This document shows positions 1-13,660 of a stretch of 64,000 nucleotides of DNA, piece by piece. The notes under the pieces were generated by a model, which saw only the letters and a list, made by a program, of their open reading frames with translations, was not told the origin of the DNA and searched no databases. Made by a program: the position numbers and the translations under genes. Numbering within the stretch: the first letter of the stretch is position 1; each line of letters opens with the position of its first letter. Source of the stretch: Aphrophora alni (taxonomy: Eukaryota > Arthropoda > Insecta > Hemiptera > Aphrophoridae); NCBI GenBank assembly GCA_963513935.1, contig OY740766.1, positions 6,851,000 through 6,914,999 on the forward strand, in the 5' to 3' direction.

Positions 1-632
1 AATTTTGCTATTCCAAAATTATTTTGATTCAATAATTCGTATAACACTCTCTTCGTGAGAGTGATAATTTGGTCTTGTAACTGTGTAACATCAGTTGGAC
101 ATTGACTGCATACAATAATGGCACTTTCCGCCGGGATCGAGTTAGCTTGGCTGTTGAAGAAAGAAAATGTTCTTAATTTAATATTTACATCAACACACGT
201 TTGTAGTTAGTCAAAGTCATTGAAAAAACCCATTGATACTATATATTGAAATGTAAGTTTTTATATTTTGATTTAGTCAGAGTTGTTTACTTCTCTAAAT
301 CATGCCTCATGTCATCAGATGATAACACGATTGTAGTAGTGATGATTAGATGGCAAGATGGCTTCCACTAGACAATGTCATTCATATTGTCAAAGGCGAA
401 GTTGGCGCCTCAGTTAGTTGATGGATGATGTTTTGAATATGATTTAACCCTTTTAAGGCCACATGAAAAAATACACCTTGTAATCAAAAAGGGCAGGCAT
501 TAATTGAGGTTTACCTGCCAAAAAGGCCGAGCTGAAAAACTGGTTTTGACATACTAGTACTAAAATATTTATAACTTTGATAAAAGTTGCTATATTGCTA
601 CAATATTTTAGAATTTTATTTCTAAAGGTATA
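1..632. other. non-coding stretch, possible piggyBac 3' flank
   Basis: No gene is visible. A TTAA at 444-447 is followed by CCCTTTTAAGGCC, which resembles a piggyBac terminus. It could be the 3' end of the transposase fossil read on the minus strand at 1855-2658. No matching inverted end was found on the far side, so this is inference. Confidence 0.3.
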
Positions 633-634
633 TA

Positions 635-1466
635 CAGTAGAACCCCTCTTAACCGGTCTAGTCGGGACTGACACCCGGGCCGGTTGCCCGTTTGACCGGT
701 TAATCCGAGGCTCCCGTGAAAAATCGGTTTTCGTTCAAAGAAAGCTTATTTAATTAGGTAGCACTAAAAATTATGCAATAAAGATGTTATTGCAACTCAT
801 TTTATTGTACATAAATGTATCGTATATATTATGTTATGTATATTATACATCAAACATGAAAAAATTAAACACTACAAAGCTTTTTTACAGATTCCCCCCT
901 GTCAAGTCTTTTGACATATTTAACCGCGTCTCAAACGAAACCAACACAATCTTCCAAGAAAAAGAAATGTTATATTTTCCATAATGTAGGCTATACTAAA
1001 TTGATTCGTGGAAATAAAGCGGCCCATCAAACGTTTTTGTCTGTGTATGTCTGCTATACCTACGGGTGCCAATGCCGCGGTGTTTTTATGCCGCCGACAA
1101 TGGGATAAGCTATCGCCAAAGTCGTTTGACTCGCCGCGGCTTTGGTGGCGCCGACAATGCGATACCGATATCGACAAAGTCGTTTGACTCACCGCTGCTT
1201 TGGTGCCGCCGCGGTGCGTCGCCAACAATGGGATACCGCTATCGACAAAGTCGTTTGATATCGCCGCCACTTTGGTACCGCGGTGTTTTTACGCTTCCAA
1301 CATTGGGATACCGCTATCTACAAAGTCGTTTGATATCGCCGCCGCTTTGGTGTTTCAATTACAATTAATTTATTTTCGGAAACTCTCATCCAACCAGTAC
1401 ACTACGATATAGGCCGGTTAATCCGAGGACCGGTTAATCCGAGGCTGGTTAACAGAGGTTCTACTG
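635..1466. mobile_element. Tigger/pogo-like MITE, 832 bp, TA target duplication
   Basis: The left end begins CAGTAGAACCCCTCTTAACC and the right end reads GTTAACAGAGGTTCTACTG, an imperfect terminal inverted repeat. TA lies immediately outside both ends (633-634 and 1467-1468). Short motifs of the type CCGGTTAATCCGAGG recur just inside both ends, as is usual for pogo/Tigger-type non-autonomous elements. No transposase is encoded. The interior carries a GC-rich tandem repeat. Two other elements in the window (16479-16999 and 49273-49646) share the same terminus. Confidence 0.85.
1092..1352. repeat. GC-rich minisatellite inside the MITE, about four copies
   Basis: About four imperfect copies of a 57-75 bp unit. 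Each has a core GACAATGGGATACCG, then ATCGACAAAGTCGTTTGA, then a CGCCGC...TTTGGTG tail. The copies start near 1092, 1150, 1219 and 1295. The repeat creates open frames on both strands that should not be taken as genes. Confidence 0.85.
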
Positions 1467-1854
1467 TACTACAATTTGTATTAAAAAAGTAACCCAGTGA
1501 AGTTATTAAAAAAAAAATTGTAAATCTTTGATAAAACCAAAAACAATTTTCCCAGTTTGACATGCAATAATGATATTTATTTTTATTGAATTCAATATAG
1601 TTTTTTATGTAAGCAGTGAAAATTTCAAACCAATTGGATCATAAATGAGTTTTTTAATTACTTTTAACCAAAATCGGCACCAAGCCTAAAAATATTAATT
1701 AGTCCTAAGTAATGTCAAGGTCCAGCAAACATATTTCGTTATAGGTAAAGTTTGGTTTTCCTGTTATTCTTGACACAATAACACTAACATAACACATTTT
1801 TGTAAACATTTTTACAATGTTAAACTTAAATTACTAATTAGTTAGATATGTACA

Positions 1855-2658
1855 CTATTTACAAGGTGGACTATTCCTAAAGCAATATGTTCTAAATATT
1901 TTTCTTACATTTTTATTGCTACAGACACAACAATTTTCCCCCTTTCCCCCCGAGTAACTTTGCCATTCCAAACCGAGCAGTTGATGCATCACTCTACCTA
2001 TTTTATCAGTTATATGTTTTAATCTCAGCCAATCTTCAGAGAGAGTCTCAATAACAGACTCTGTAAAACTATGCCAGGATATGGGCTTTCCATCGGGAAT
2101 TTTTATATATAATATATAGGCATTCAGAATCATTCTTGAGAATATGTTAAACGTTACCTTCCTCCAATACTTTATTGTGCGTCTCTCATTTAAATATGAA
2201 TAAAGCATTTGATCTGATGAGTCAATGTCTCCCATGTGTTTATTATATTCATTAACTATCTTAAGTTTAGTTTTTATCAGCAACCGTTTTCCTCTGCATC
2301 GACTTACTTTATCGGACTCAGTTTCAGAAGAGACCAAAACAACTTGTGATTTTTGGAAAGTTTTCTCTTTGTATGCCAATCCTATTCTTTTCGCCCACTT
2401 TATATTTCCCTAAAAGTGCTTGTGGAATCCCAACTCTATTTTTCTTATAGTCCTTGTCAAAAAAGTTATTTTAGAATATAAATACTCTACAAGTGGAATG
2501 CTGGTGAAAAAATTGTCAACGAACAAATGGCACCCTTTATTTAGGTAGTTACCCATTTCTAATAGTTTTACTACAACAGTGTAAGCAAGTCTATGTTCTT
2601 TGATATCTGCCCGGTCCTTATTATTTTTTGCTCCAATTTTTTGAATTATACTTTCCAA
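1855..2658 (-). pseudogene. piggyBac transposase, C-terminal part, one in-frame stop
   Basis: On the minus strand the frame reads a piggyBac (DDE_Tnp_1_7) core. VDNFFTS holds the second catalytic Asp. After it come EYNKHMGDIDSSDQM, with the third catalytic Asp, a YWRKVTFNIF...NAYILY helix, and a C-terminal Cys-rich CCVCSNKNVRKIF finger. The frame is intact apart from one TAG at 2410-2412; the two open parts are in the same frame. The N-terminal half, including the first catalytic Asp, is not found upstream. The product is therefore a dead fragment of a cut-and-paste transposase. The family call is firm; the exact limits are not. Confidence 0.85.
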
Positions 2659-2699
2659 ATTTTCTTTTGAAATTGTACATCCATTGTACTTATGAAATG

Positions 2700-4139
2700 A
2701 AAATGAAGTACAAATGAAGTATACTGCTTGTATACGGTTTTCTTCTATATATCATATAACTGAATACATTTTGAACCTAACTTAAAATATATGATTTTAA
2801 TTTTTTTAAATACAATTTTGATTTATTTTTTATTGGAATTTCTAAAACTATTATTTTAATAAATAAAAAATACAAGTTTCGGTAATCATATTATTTTAAC
2901 AATTAAAAATAAATAAATAAACACGAATTATAATGGATTTAAATTTTGTAAAAATAGTATAAGTATATGTTTTTATCTTGCTTTTGATTTTTGAGATATC
3001 ACCTACAGTATATTAAAGCAGAATTAATTTGTCAAGCGCCTTTAATTTTTTTAATTCGAGCCTTGAAATCCTTGAATTCTTCGAGTCTAGACCACTGAAC
3101 ACCCTGTTTAATCATTAAACAAAAAAATTATAATAAATTTAAATTTTGTAAAATATACATAAAAAAACTATTTTCATTTTTGTAAAAATATTATATATAA
3201 TATCTTGTGATATATTTTCTATGATTTTGAACATTTTTTTTGAGATAATAGTCAGATTAAAGCCGAATTAATTTGTTGATGAGAGCTTGAATTTTGTAAA
3301 TTCAAGCCTTGAAATCCTTGATTTGCCTGAGCCTAGCCACTGGACACAATGCATATCCCATACCATTTGATATAATAGAAAGTTCAAAGATTATTGTGTA
3401 TATTCAAGAATGAACGATATTTGGTTACCATTGGAGTGGATTGTGTTATGTTGTTAATGCTTAAGGTGTTTAATGTAGATTGTTTATATGATATTTCCAC
3501 ACAAAATGATGGCTTTTGACATGTTTACATCTTTTGAAATTTCTTCTATTTTATGTTCAGGGAATGATAACCAAAGTAGTTTTTTGCCTTAAAGCGACAA
3601 AAAAAGAAATAATAATGTATATTCTGAATTTATTAAAATGTTTTTGGTTTTTCTGATTTTTTATATACTCTAAAATTTAAAGCCTTGGTTTAAACAATTT
3701 TTGATTTCTTCTCAAAACCTTTCATTATGAAAAATACATTCTGATTTTTAATATTTTTATTCATTTAATTATGATTTACATTCTTTCTTGAAGAAAGTGA
3801 CATGTAATAAGTTTAAATTAAAGATTAAAAGAAAAAAACTTTACAAGCTACCCTATAAATGTTTGACATTTAAGAAAGTTAAAATTGTTAGTCAACCCCC
3901 ATATTTATACAAAACTAAAAGTTCGTGGGCTAAACCTACGTTCTAATATTAAGGCGTTAACAAGTGCCTCGCGTTATTCTATATAACTTTAGAGTTAACA
4001 TCTAACTAATACAATATTCTGAACTCATCTTATATCTAACAATAGATTAACGTAATTTTTGTGAGCTCTTGTGTTCGAGTTTTATTATATCTAATATTAT
4101 CTCACATGTCAAGCTCAATATTTATTTATTAAACAGCTT
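2700..4139. other. AT-rich non-coding stretch
   Basis: No credible gene. Two partly similar segments near 3020-3110 and 3260-3350 share an AATTTGT...CCTTGAAATCCTTGA...CCACTG.ACAC text, a diverged duplication. The stretch is upstream of the WASp exon and is presumably intronic to that gene, but no WH2-coding exon could be recognised here. Confidence 0.5.
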
Positions 4140-4500
4140 GTGAACTGAAATTTTTTGAGAGATGGTGATCAATTAGTTTTGTTTGTGTCCTTTTGGCTAC
4201 ACATGAGTATAATTTGATCAAAATTGTTAGAACCGATGTTGAGAAAATCATAATTTGTTTTTTGGAAGGTACTCCCTAGTTTGGAGTTATCAAAATTTTC
4301 TGACATAAGGCGAAATTAGTCCATGCTTTTGTGGGTGTAGAGTACTATACATAAGACAAACAAACATCATTCCAAAACCTCCGTTTTGGTCTTGGGGGTT
4401 TTGGTCAGGGTAAACCTGTTTTGGACTCAAAACAGATATATCTTCAAAAGACTTGAAATTGTTTTTTTGACCTCTTTCTCTATACTATGTGAGAAAGTAA
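4140..4500. repeat. dispersed repeat family A, copy 1
   Basis: Shares with 16367-17222 and 38860-39155 a core GATCAAAATTGTTAGA, a middle part around CATTCCAAAA..TTCGGGG..TTTTGG, and an end CTTTCTCTATACTA..TGAGAAAGTAA that is itself an imperfect inverted repeat. It is non-coding and the element class is unknown. Confidence 0.55.
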
Positions 4501-4795
4501 AAAGGAATGTGCACAAGTAAAGTAATAATGTTTGAATATATAAATAAATATTAAATAAACAGCTGATGTAACAAAACAATTTTAAAGAGAAAAAAAGATG
4601 TGACAAACATAATATCAAAATAAATAATTTCTATACAATATATAAGTATCTATTAAAATGCAAATTTTAATCCGTCTGAAAATTTTGAATGCAATATGTA
4701 AATTGGTGTGTTAATTCCGTTTATTAAAATTTCATTTTATCTGATTTTTGTGTGATAATTATCTCCATAATAATGATACCATGAATATTTGTCAG

Positions 4796-4957
4796 GTTCA
4801 ACCAGTAGCACGTACAAGCCAAGGAGGTGAAAACCTGGAAACAGGACTAGCTGGAGCTTTAGCACGTGCATTAGCTGAGAGATCGAGAGTGATTCACAGC
4901 GATTCAAGTGCTTCAAGTGATGATGAGGATGATGGAGATGATGAATGGGAAGATTGA
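4796..4957 (+). CDS. WASp: WASp/N-WASP homologue, last coding exon (C and A segments)
   Basis: Terminal exon of a Wiskott-Aldrich syndrome protein homologue, an actin-nucleation promoter that activates Arp2/3 downstream of Cdc42 and PIP2. The exon follows an AG acceptor (TTTGTCAG, ending at 4795) and runs in phase 0 to TGA at 4955-4957, giving 53 residues. It has the amphipathic connector helix (TGLAGALARALAERSRVIHS), which parallels the GALMEVMQKRSKAIHS region of N-WASP. A Ser/Asp/Glu-rich tail follows, ending in the diagnostic DDEWED with the conserved Trp that contacts Arp2/3. The WH2 motifs, proline-rich region, GBD and WH1 domains must lie in upstream exons, which are not recognised here and may lie left of the window. 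The homology call is strong. Whether this is the active locus or a partial duplicate cannot be decided. Confidence 0.85.
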   Translation, partial: VQPVARTSQGGENLETGLAGALARALAERSRVIHSDSSASSDDEDDGDDEWED

Positions 4958-5039
4958 ATTTATACAACCAATCCACCTGTATTGCAAGTGGTACTATACA
5001 AGTTTTTATCTTTATAATTTATATTTTAACTGGTATTTC

Positions 5040-5520
5040 TCTCTTTTGGGTTGTTAGGTCAAACTCTCCACAGCTCTCTGGTAGATCTTGCTGGTTTCTT
5101 GATTTTAATAGAGTTCCACAAGGGTCAATTGCTGGACTTTTGCTATTCACCATTTGTATGAATGATATTTATAGTGTTTAAATATTGTATGCTGATAGCT
5201 TTAAAGTACATTTGCATTTCAAAATTAGTTTTATTGGTATAGTATTGGAGTATATGCACATGATGTACAAAATATTTTTCTGTCGGCAAGGAAAAATGGT
5301 TAGGTTAGGTTAGGTATTAGGTTGCTAAACTTATATACCATTCCTACATTACAGTTTGAAAAATGAAATACTGATTATTGATAATAGACTGACATGGAGT
5401 AATTTTGTAACAAGGTTTTTGATGGGATTCATTCATTCTGAAACATGCAAGATTGCTATGCTGTTTCGTGTGTTCTTAGTCTTCTTCTTCCATACTTTAC
5501 ATCAATGGTTTTGGGGCCTC
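5040..5520 (+). pseudogene. non-LTR reverse transcriptase fossil
   Basis: Short RT motifs survive in order across shifting frames: RVPQGSIAGLLLFTICMNDIY (5107-5170), then ILYADS with the catalytic YAD after a stop (5180-5200), then LIIDNRLTWSNFV (near 5370-5410), the post-catalytic block of jockey/CR1-type RTs. Several stops and frameshifts make it dead. It lies about 80-560 bp downstream of the WASp stop codon, so it may fall in the 3' UTR. Confidence 0.65.
5299..5321. repeat. short TTAGG array
   Basis: Three perfect head-to-tail TTAGG units and a fourth after two extra bases. TTAGG is the ancestral insect telomere repeat. Here it is interstitial and inside a retrotransposon fossil. Confidence 0.75.
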
Positions 5521-5649
5521 TGAGAACTTCTTCTACTCACATCTGTCACTTGTCAATTATTGTCTCTCTCTCTGTTTCCCCTCATCTTTTTCCATATTCC
5601 AGTATAGTGTCCATCTACATTATACATGTTTGTCCTTAGCTTTTCCCCA

Positions 5650-7222
5650 CCAGTCTTGCCTCTAACATATTTTTCGGAATTCTCTTGTCATTCTGTTACA
5701 TGTCAATACCATTTTAGCTGAGATTTTTCCATCTGTAATCGTTCTCTGGTCCTTACGTTTCTCTCTTTATTAAATATGTAAACTCAGCAGGAACTTATTA
5801 ATTAGCTTTTAACGACCATGGAAAATTTGGAAGACAAAAACAATTATTATACATAGGGGAAAGTGTGGAGGGGCGTTTGTAGGACCAAGAACAGTATTCA
5901 CGATGTAATGCCATAGAGATATTTGGGATGCCTGAATCACCCAATGAAAATAATTTTAATGTAGTCCAAGATATAGGAAACTAAAGCGGTAAACTTTAAC
6001 ATTATTGAGCAAATTGTTGATGCGTGTCATAGACTGGGTATACATCATAATGGAGGTCCCAGACTTATTGCAACAAAATAAGTTCACAATAACAGAAATA
6101 AATCGAGCCACACACGGAAGACTATTGACTTTGCACATATATTTTAGAAACAAAACATTGCAAGACAATGGAATTTCAAGTTCAGAATGCTTTTCTAAAA
6201 TTTGGCCTATGACGTAATGGGTTGTACCAACTGAAATATCTAAATTTCATCATCCTAATAGTGTGTAGAACGGTTACAAAAATTTCAATGTAAGTAATCA
6301 ATATTTGACATTTCGTAACCACACTATCACTATTAATTCTTAAAATTTGTTGTTTCTAATTAAATTTTGATACAAATTATTCTAACTGGCTTAAAATTTT
6401 AGTTTTTTTTTTTTTACCGTGTTCAGGCTTTAATCATAATATTTAGAAGTTAGTTTCAACATTTTGATTTGAAATTTTGGGTATTATTTTTATTTGAAAC
6501 AAGCAACATTATTTGAAAATAACAACAATTTTCATCAATTATTTGTACATTAATTTATTTATAGTTGCTGCTTGAAGGTTTTTATTTTTTATAAATAATA
6601 GTAAAAATTTAGAACAATACTGGAATCATTCAGATGTATTATAGAATTCATCACAAACATTTTGGCATCGGATTACATTAAAATCTGTCATTAATTTCCG
6701 AGGTGTTAAAAAACCCTCACTTTTGCAACTTTAATTATTTTAAACAATATATAATCTGAACATTTCCTGTGTTATAGAATTAAACTGTATATTTCTCTTA
6801 AGCCCCCCTCCCCCCCCCCCCACACACACACAAATTAGATGTCTTGGACCAATTGCTTCAAAATTATAAATTTACTCCATTCGAGTGCATGTATATTTTA
6901 TAAATATTCTAACAATGGTTTATTGAAGACACAAAACAACTAAAAGAAAAAGTAAATAAGATCAGGACCCAGTTTCATGATCAGTTTATCATAGTCCCAA
7001 GTAAGTGGTAAAAAAAAAAAACGATCCAGTAAGGCAATTATTTTATATCATGTGTTCGTTATATATATTTTTTCTTATGAATTGAGCTTAGTTTTGTTGT
7101 AATAAAGAGGCACACATATTAAGCATATTGCATAATATTTAATTAAATTTTACTTTTAATTTATAAACATAATGTTAGTTTTAAATTAAAGAAAAAGTAA
7201 AATATATATTACACCTATTGCT
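5650..7222. other. AT-rich non-coding stretch
   Basis: No gene recognised. Holds homopolymer tracts (T-run near 6402-6414; C-run and (CA)n at 6804-6832). Confidence 0.5.
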
Positions 7223-7232
7223 AGAGATTTAT

Positions 7233-7234
<2 letters not shown>
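7223..7234. repeat. target-site duplication, left copy
   Basis: AGAGATTTATGT, identical to 8575-8586. It sits directly against the poly(A) tail of the R1-like insertion. Confidence 0.85.
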
Positions 7235-7282
<48 letters not shown>

Positions 7283-8574
7283 GAGGGGGGAATGCATTAG
7301 GCACCATCAGGAGACTAGTCTCCCGGTGTGTGGGACTCCCGGTTCATCCGGTTTACCCACTAAACCCTAACCTCTTTTCCAGGATCCTAGTCCGGGACTA
7401 CTCTCGCATTGCATCAGACCAGGTCATCGTGTTTAGTGTGTAAGTACGTTTTGTGTCTCTACGGTAGTGTCTCTAGTCCTCTAAGCATGTATCTTCTTTC
7501 TTACTTAATAGTACGTTTCTTACATATTGTGCTATAGTTCTCCAGCCCGACTCGTTTGAGATCATTCGTGAGATGATATTTCCAACAGTTATTTTACCAA
7601 TAACATTCTCCACTTGATTTCGTTTTTCATCCCATCGCGTGCATTAAAAAAAGGAGTGAGCAGCGTCATCCTTCTCAGCTCCACACATCTGACATTGCGG
7701 TGTTTTGGCTTTACCTATTTTATACAGATAGTTTCTGAAGAAACCGTGTCCTGTAAGAAACTGTGTGATGTAAAAATCTACTTCTCCATGTTTTCTCTGA
7801 AGCCAGGGCTCTAGGTCCTTGATAAGACTATGTGTCCATCTACCTTGTATATCCTCATCCCATCTCCTCTGCCACGATATCATGGTATCCGTTCTAGCTT
7901 CAACCGCTGCTAGCTTTCGTCCCAGTATTTGGCTCCTGTCGTATATCTTCTTTTTTTCAATGGCTAGCAAATCCACAGGAATGGTTCCGGCGACTACTAG
8001 AACCGCAGCTTCGGATACTGTTCGGTAAGAGGAAGCAATCCTCAGGGCACTTCTGCGTTGTACCGCCAATAGTTTCTTTCTGTACTTGGTCTTTGTAACA
8101 GACTCTGCCCATATCTCCGCTACATAGAGCAGAATTGACTGCACTGTTCCCATTAACAGTCTTCTCTTGGTCTGGCTGGGTCCTCCAAGGTTACACATAA
8201 GTCTGCTCAATTTGGCAGAAACAACTGAGGCCTTGTCAGCTGCCTTCTGGATATGGTCCCAGTAGGTCAGTTTATTGTCGAGTGTTACCCCCAGGTACTT
8301 GACTGTTCTGGTTGTCATTATGTTTTCACTTCCTACTTGCACATTTACTAAGGTGGGAATTCGTTTCCTTGTAAGTATTACTACTTCCGTTTTTGCTAAA
8401 GCCAGTTGCAGGCTGTGTTCCTCCATCCACTTGCCCACTCTCCTCATAACCTGGTTCAGTTTTAGCTGAGCCAGTTCTGTGCTACGGGCCTTGATCAACA
8501 CCGCTACATCATCAGCGTACGCAACAGTACAAGTTCCTTCCGGCATCTCTATTCGGAGAAGGGTATCATACAGA
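7235..8574 (-). mobile_element. 5'-truncated R1-clade non-LTR retrotransposon
   Basis: A minus-strand retroposon copy: the C-terminal part of ORF2, a 3' UTR of about 190 bp and a long poly(A) tail (seen as the T-run 7233-7279). It is bounded by a 12-bp direct repeat AGAGATTTATGT at 7223-7234 and 8575-8586, the target-site duplication. Truncation occurs just before the YADD motif, as expected for incomplete target-primed reverse transcription. The target is not 28S rDNA, so this is an R1-clade relative or an off-target insertion. Confidence 0.88.
7473..8574 (-). pseudogene. R1-type ORF2, RT thumb and C-terminal domain, one stop
   Basis: The frame is open from the 5' truncation through RT motif YADDVAVL (near 8510), the KTEVVILTRKR and VKYLGVTLDNKLTYWDHI blocks, and the R1-type C-terminal region FLTGHGFFRNYL...CQMCGAE.DDAAHSFF. 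A TAA at 7644-7646 stands where R1 proteins have Glu. The same frame continues with CTRWDEKRNQVEN to a natural TAG at 7473-7475. The zinc-knuckle-like CxxC...H and CTRW features are typical of R1/TRAS proteins. Catalytic motifs upstream of YADD are absent, so it is non-functional. Confidence 0.88.
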
Positions 8575-8617
8575 AGAGATTTATGTTAATATATATATTA
8601 TATTAACATAAATCTTT
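8575..8617. repeat. target-site duplication, right copy, inside an AT palindrome
   Basis: The right copy AGAGATTTATGT (8575-8586) begins a near-perfect palindrome GATTTATGTTAATAT...ATATTAACATAAATC ending near 8616. The pre-insertion target was therefore a hairpin-capable AT palindrome. Confidence 0.75.
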
Positions 8618-9399
8618 AGTAATAGATGTAAAAAACAACCTTTTAATGTTATTAATAGATATTTTTGAGTTGATACTTTCAAAACACCTTAAATATTTTA
8701 TTTCCAAACATATTTGATGTTTTTCTAATTGTATAAACTTCTTTTCAGATGATTTGGTGTCAGGATTAAACTACTACTACACAATCTTAATCAACAATTC
8801 ATTAAAGTGTATTATTCTATTACATTGCTAACAAAAGCCTCTCACAGCTCACCATTTCATGTTTGAAATAATAAAATTCCAACATTTTGTGGGTAATTTT
8901 AACATTGTGTTATTTACTTAAATATACTGAACAAAATGTATCGAAAATTATAATAAGCAGATAATGAAACACTAAAATTTCCACAAGAGGATATTTCGAT
9001 GAATAAATCATTAACTTCAGTTGTTATAAATGTAGTCTAAGTCATTGTACGCTAATGGGTACAGCAGTTTAAAAGCTCCACATTATAATTTTACCAATCT
9101 TTTTATAAAAATATTTTGGTCAACAATTTAGCACTAACTCTGTTATAGGATATGGCAGATGGAGAAAACATAGTCATTAAAACTGTCCTCAATTTTTATT
9201 TTACTTGATTCTTAGAAGGAACTTAAGCTTCATCGAAATGCTGTGTTGGTATCTTTGCTAGGACTCTGTCTTTTAGTCTCTAACTTCCTCTCAATTCTTT
9301 GCCTTGATAATTTACGATCTTTTCGATTTCCTTGCAGATTCCATTGTTGGTCGGTCTTACAGTGTTTTCAACTCCTTTCACAGAACATGTCTTATTCTT
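8618..9399. other. AT-rich non-coding stretch
   Basis: Nothing recognised beyond short homopolymers. Confidence 0.5.
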
Positions 9400-11097
<1,698 letters not shown>

Positions 11098-11380
11098 AGT
11101 TGGCTCATGACTATCTGGTGTAATTAGACGATTGGCTGGGCCAGATACCAAAGAAACCGGATAGGCTTTATGTTGAAGGTTAAATTACTTCCTTTACATT
11201 CAATACTTAAATTTGTGTTAACTTAACATCAGTAGCATTTCATATCATATTTAATCTTGTGTTTATAGACTTTGATCAAAGAATTAATTTGATCTAATTA
11301 TGAAAGGAAAGTTAAATAAAAAGAAAAAAATTATAAAACCTTTACATTTCATTTAAAGAATGTAACAAATATTGGGCAAT
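11098..11380. repeat. dispersed repeat family B, copy 1
   Basis: Diverged match to 60165-60420. Shared blocks include AAATTACTTCCTTTACA, ACTTTGATCAAAGAATTAAT and AATTATGAAAGGAAA. Non-coding, class unknown. Confidence 0.6.
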
Positions 11381-12195
11381 ATATTTCTTCTGTTTGTAAC
11401 TCATGTCAATAAAAACTGAACTGCGCATAAACAATCAATCATGTATCTTCTGCAAACTGAGTTACTTCTGTAAAATAATAGAACATATAGAAAATATTTT
11501 CTTGTGTAGATGTGAAAAATCTTGTGACCATTGCTCACCACACATCTATAGTAATCTCTTTTTAATTAAAGTAGTTTCAAAGATTCAAAGAGAAACATTT
11601 TCAATTACTTCGTATATAAAAACTACGCTTAAAATATGTACTGTGGGTATAGACTTATATTTCACAAGACATTACGATCGAAAAGAAATGTAAATTAACT
11701 GTTTTATACATTAAAAGTGTGGAGTCGAATTAGCATTATTTACACCACAGCTCTGGTTAGATAGTATGGGGTGGGTGGATAGACGAGGGCTGCATAATTG
11801 TGAGAACATACTGTACTTTACAGTAGTTAGACCACCTCCTTATAAACCTAACTGTGACCACCCTCATGAACTACACAAGGTCCAGGCTCTAAATATCCTC
11901 ATATGTCAGTTCCGCACTCCACATAACGTGTTTATAGTCAGAATATTCATTCTATGAATGAATTGATTTGGAATCTCCCCACGCGTATCACAAGACTGTC
12001 GTCCCCTTTACTTATTATGTTGCGATGTCTGTTCAGGTAACATTACTTATCAACAGACCAATCATCATCTTAAAGTGACTTCTGTTCAGAGAGAATTGCA
12101 AATAACTGAGCTTACATAATCGTAATTAATCAGAATGGCTACACTTCTAAACAGTATTATTTAATAAATAATTTTTATTTGTATTGTAATTTATG
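11381..12195. other. non-coding stretch
   Basis: A less AT-rich patch at about 11700-12060 contains a 63-residue open frame (11766-11957) with no recognisable family. It has no good splice or start context. It may be old element sequence. Confidence 0.35.
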
Positions 12196-12463
12196 TTATT
12201 CACCATATATTTAATATGAATCATAACAATTCACTAACGTGTGATCATTTTATAATTATTTTGTTAATATTATCAAATAATATATGAAAATAAATCATAT
12301 ACATCACAAATTCCGTGTATTTGGTTTTATTATTCACCATATTATTTAATATAGACCATAACAATTAAATTTCATTTGGTGATTTTATAATTATTGTTGT
12401 TAAATGTAAATACTATAAAATATATTTGAAAATAAAGTTGTACAGCATGGACTCTGTGTATAA
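12196..12463. repeat. diverged tandem duplication, period about 134 bp
   Basis: Two adjacent copies starting at 12196 and 12330, aligned on TTATTCACCATAT, CATAACAATT, TTTTATAATTATT and TTGAAAATAAA. Substitutions and small indels are frequent. Confidence 0.7.
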
Positions 12464-13660
12464 ATTAACCTAATTATTTTGTAAATCTTATTCGTGATTA
12501 AAAGAAATATTAAAAAAAAAAATAATTCTCATACTGATGTGAATAATGATTATTTTCCTTATTTCTTTAAAATAGTGAGATAATTATTGTTATAAATTTG
12601 AATGTAAATAAAAAACAAAAGACATTATAAGCATGGGTTTTATTATAAAAATGTATGATCATTGTTTTTATCAAATTCTTCTCGGTGTAGACCTGAGTGA
12701 CTGTGATATCTTATTTCATTAATGGGATTCTCAGAGGCTCTTATAGTGAGTATGGGTGTGGTACACCTTTCTTCATTTAGTCTCAGGTTACTTCTCCCCA
12801 GGGATCTTTCATCTTTCCTGTCAGAACTCTCTTAACCAACTCTTGTTCTCTTCCGACCTTGATGAAGAGTATTCAAGGGTCTCTTTTCTTATACTTTCTT
12901 CTCAATTTGTTGGTGTATAGTATGTATGAATGGTGAAGGGAAGGTCGATTTGACTGCATTGCAGGGTGTCGGATACTGACTATCCGACAATGAAATTGAT
13001 GTTTTCATGTTATTGTTCGGTTTTTGGTTCGATTTATTTGTGGTTGTTAATTAAGGAACATTTTATGCTCTGTTTTTATTAAGATGGGGATGACTGTGAT
13101 GGTTTTAAAGAAATTATAAAATATCATCAAATGGTAAACTAGTTTAGGAATAATAAAAAGAAAAAGGGTTGAATTAGATCAAAATATAAGGATCCATGAA
13201 CTTTAATAATAATATCAATGGTTTATATGATTAACTCACTTCATATTAGAGGTAGTTTTGTAAACATGTTACAATAATGATATGGTATTCATAAGCCAGC
13301 ATATATCTTGGACAATGTACTTTCGTATTAATACATAAATAAATCTATGTGTGCATATTTATAATTATTGGATTTATTTGGGAAAGTTAATAGTTGGTAA
13401 AATAAACAGTACAGAGATATCTTGGAACTGGTGAATTGAGTTATAAAATGAAAGCTAAGGCATAACTTATTAAAAACTGTCTTAGTGCATGACTGTTATA
13501 ATTAAAAAAGTTTCATAAAAATATAATATCAAAACAAAGTCCTACAGCAAAAAAATGAAACTTAACCTTTTTGTTAACCTTAAATAGATTTTTGAGTTAA
13601 CCATAAAACTAATTATTATATTTTGAAAAGTAAAATACTCACTAAATTCTGTTAAATAAA
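12464..13660. other. non-coding stretch
   Basis: A moderately GC-richer block at 12650-13020 has transposon-like texture (perfect inverted GTCGGATA/TATCCGAC near 12968-12989). No coding domain is recognised. Confidence 0.35.

Noticed and set aside
920..1412. Several overlapping open frames of 65-116 residues
   Set aside because: They come from the GC-rich tandem repeat inside the MITE and show no conserved domain.
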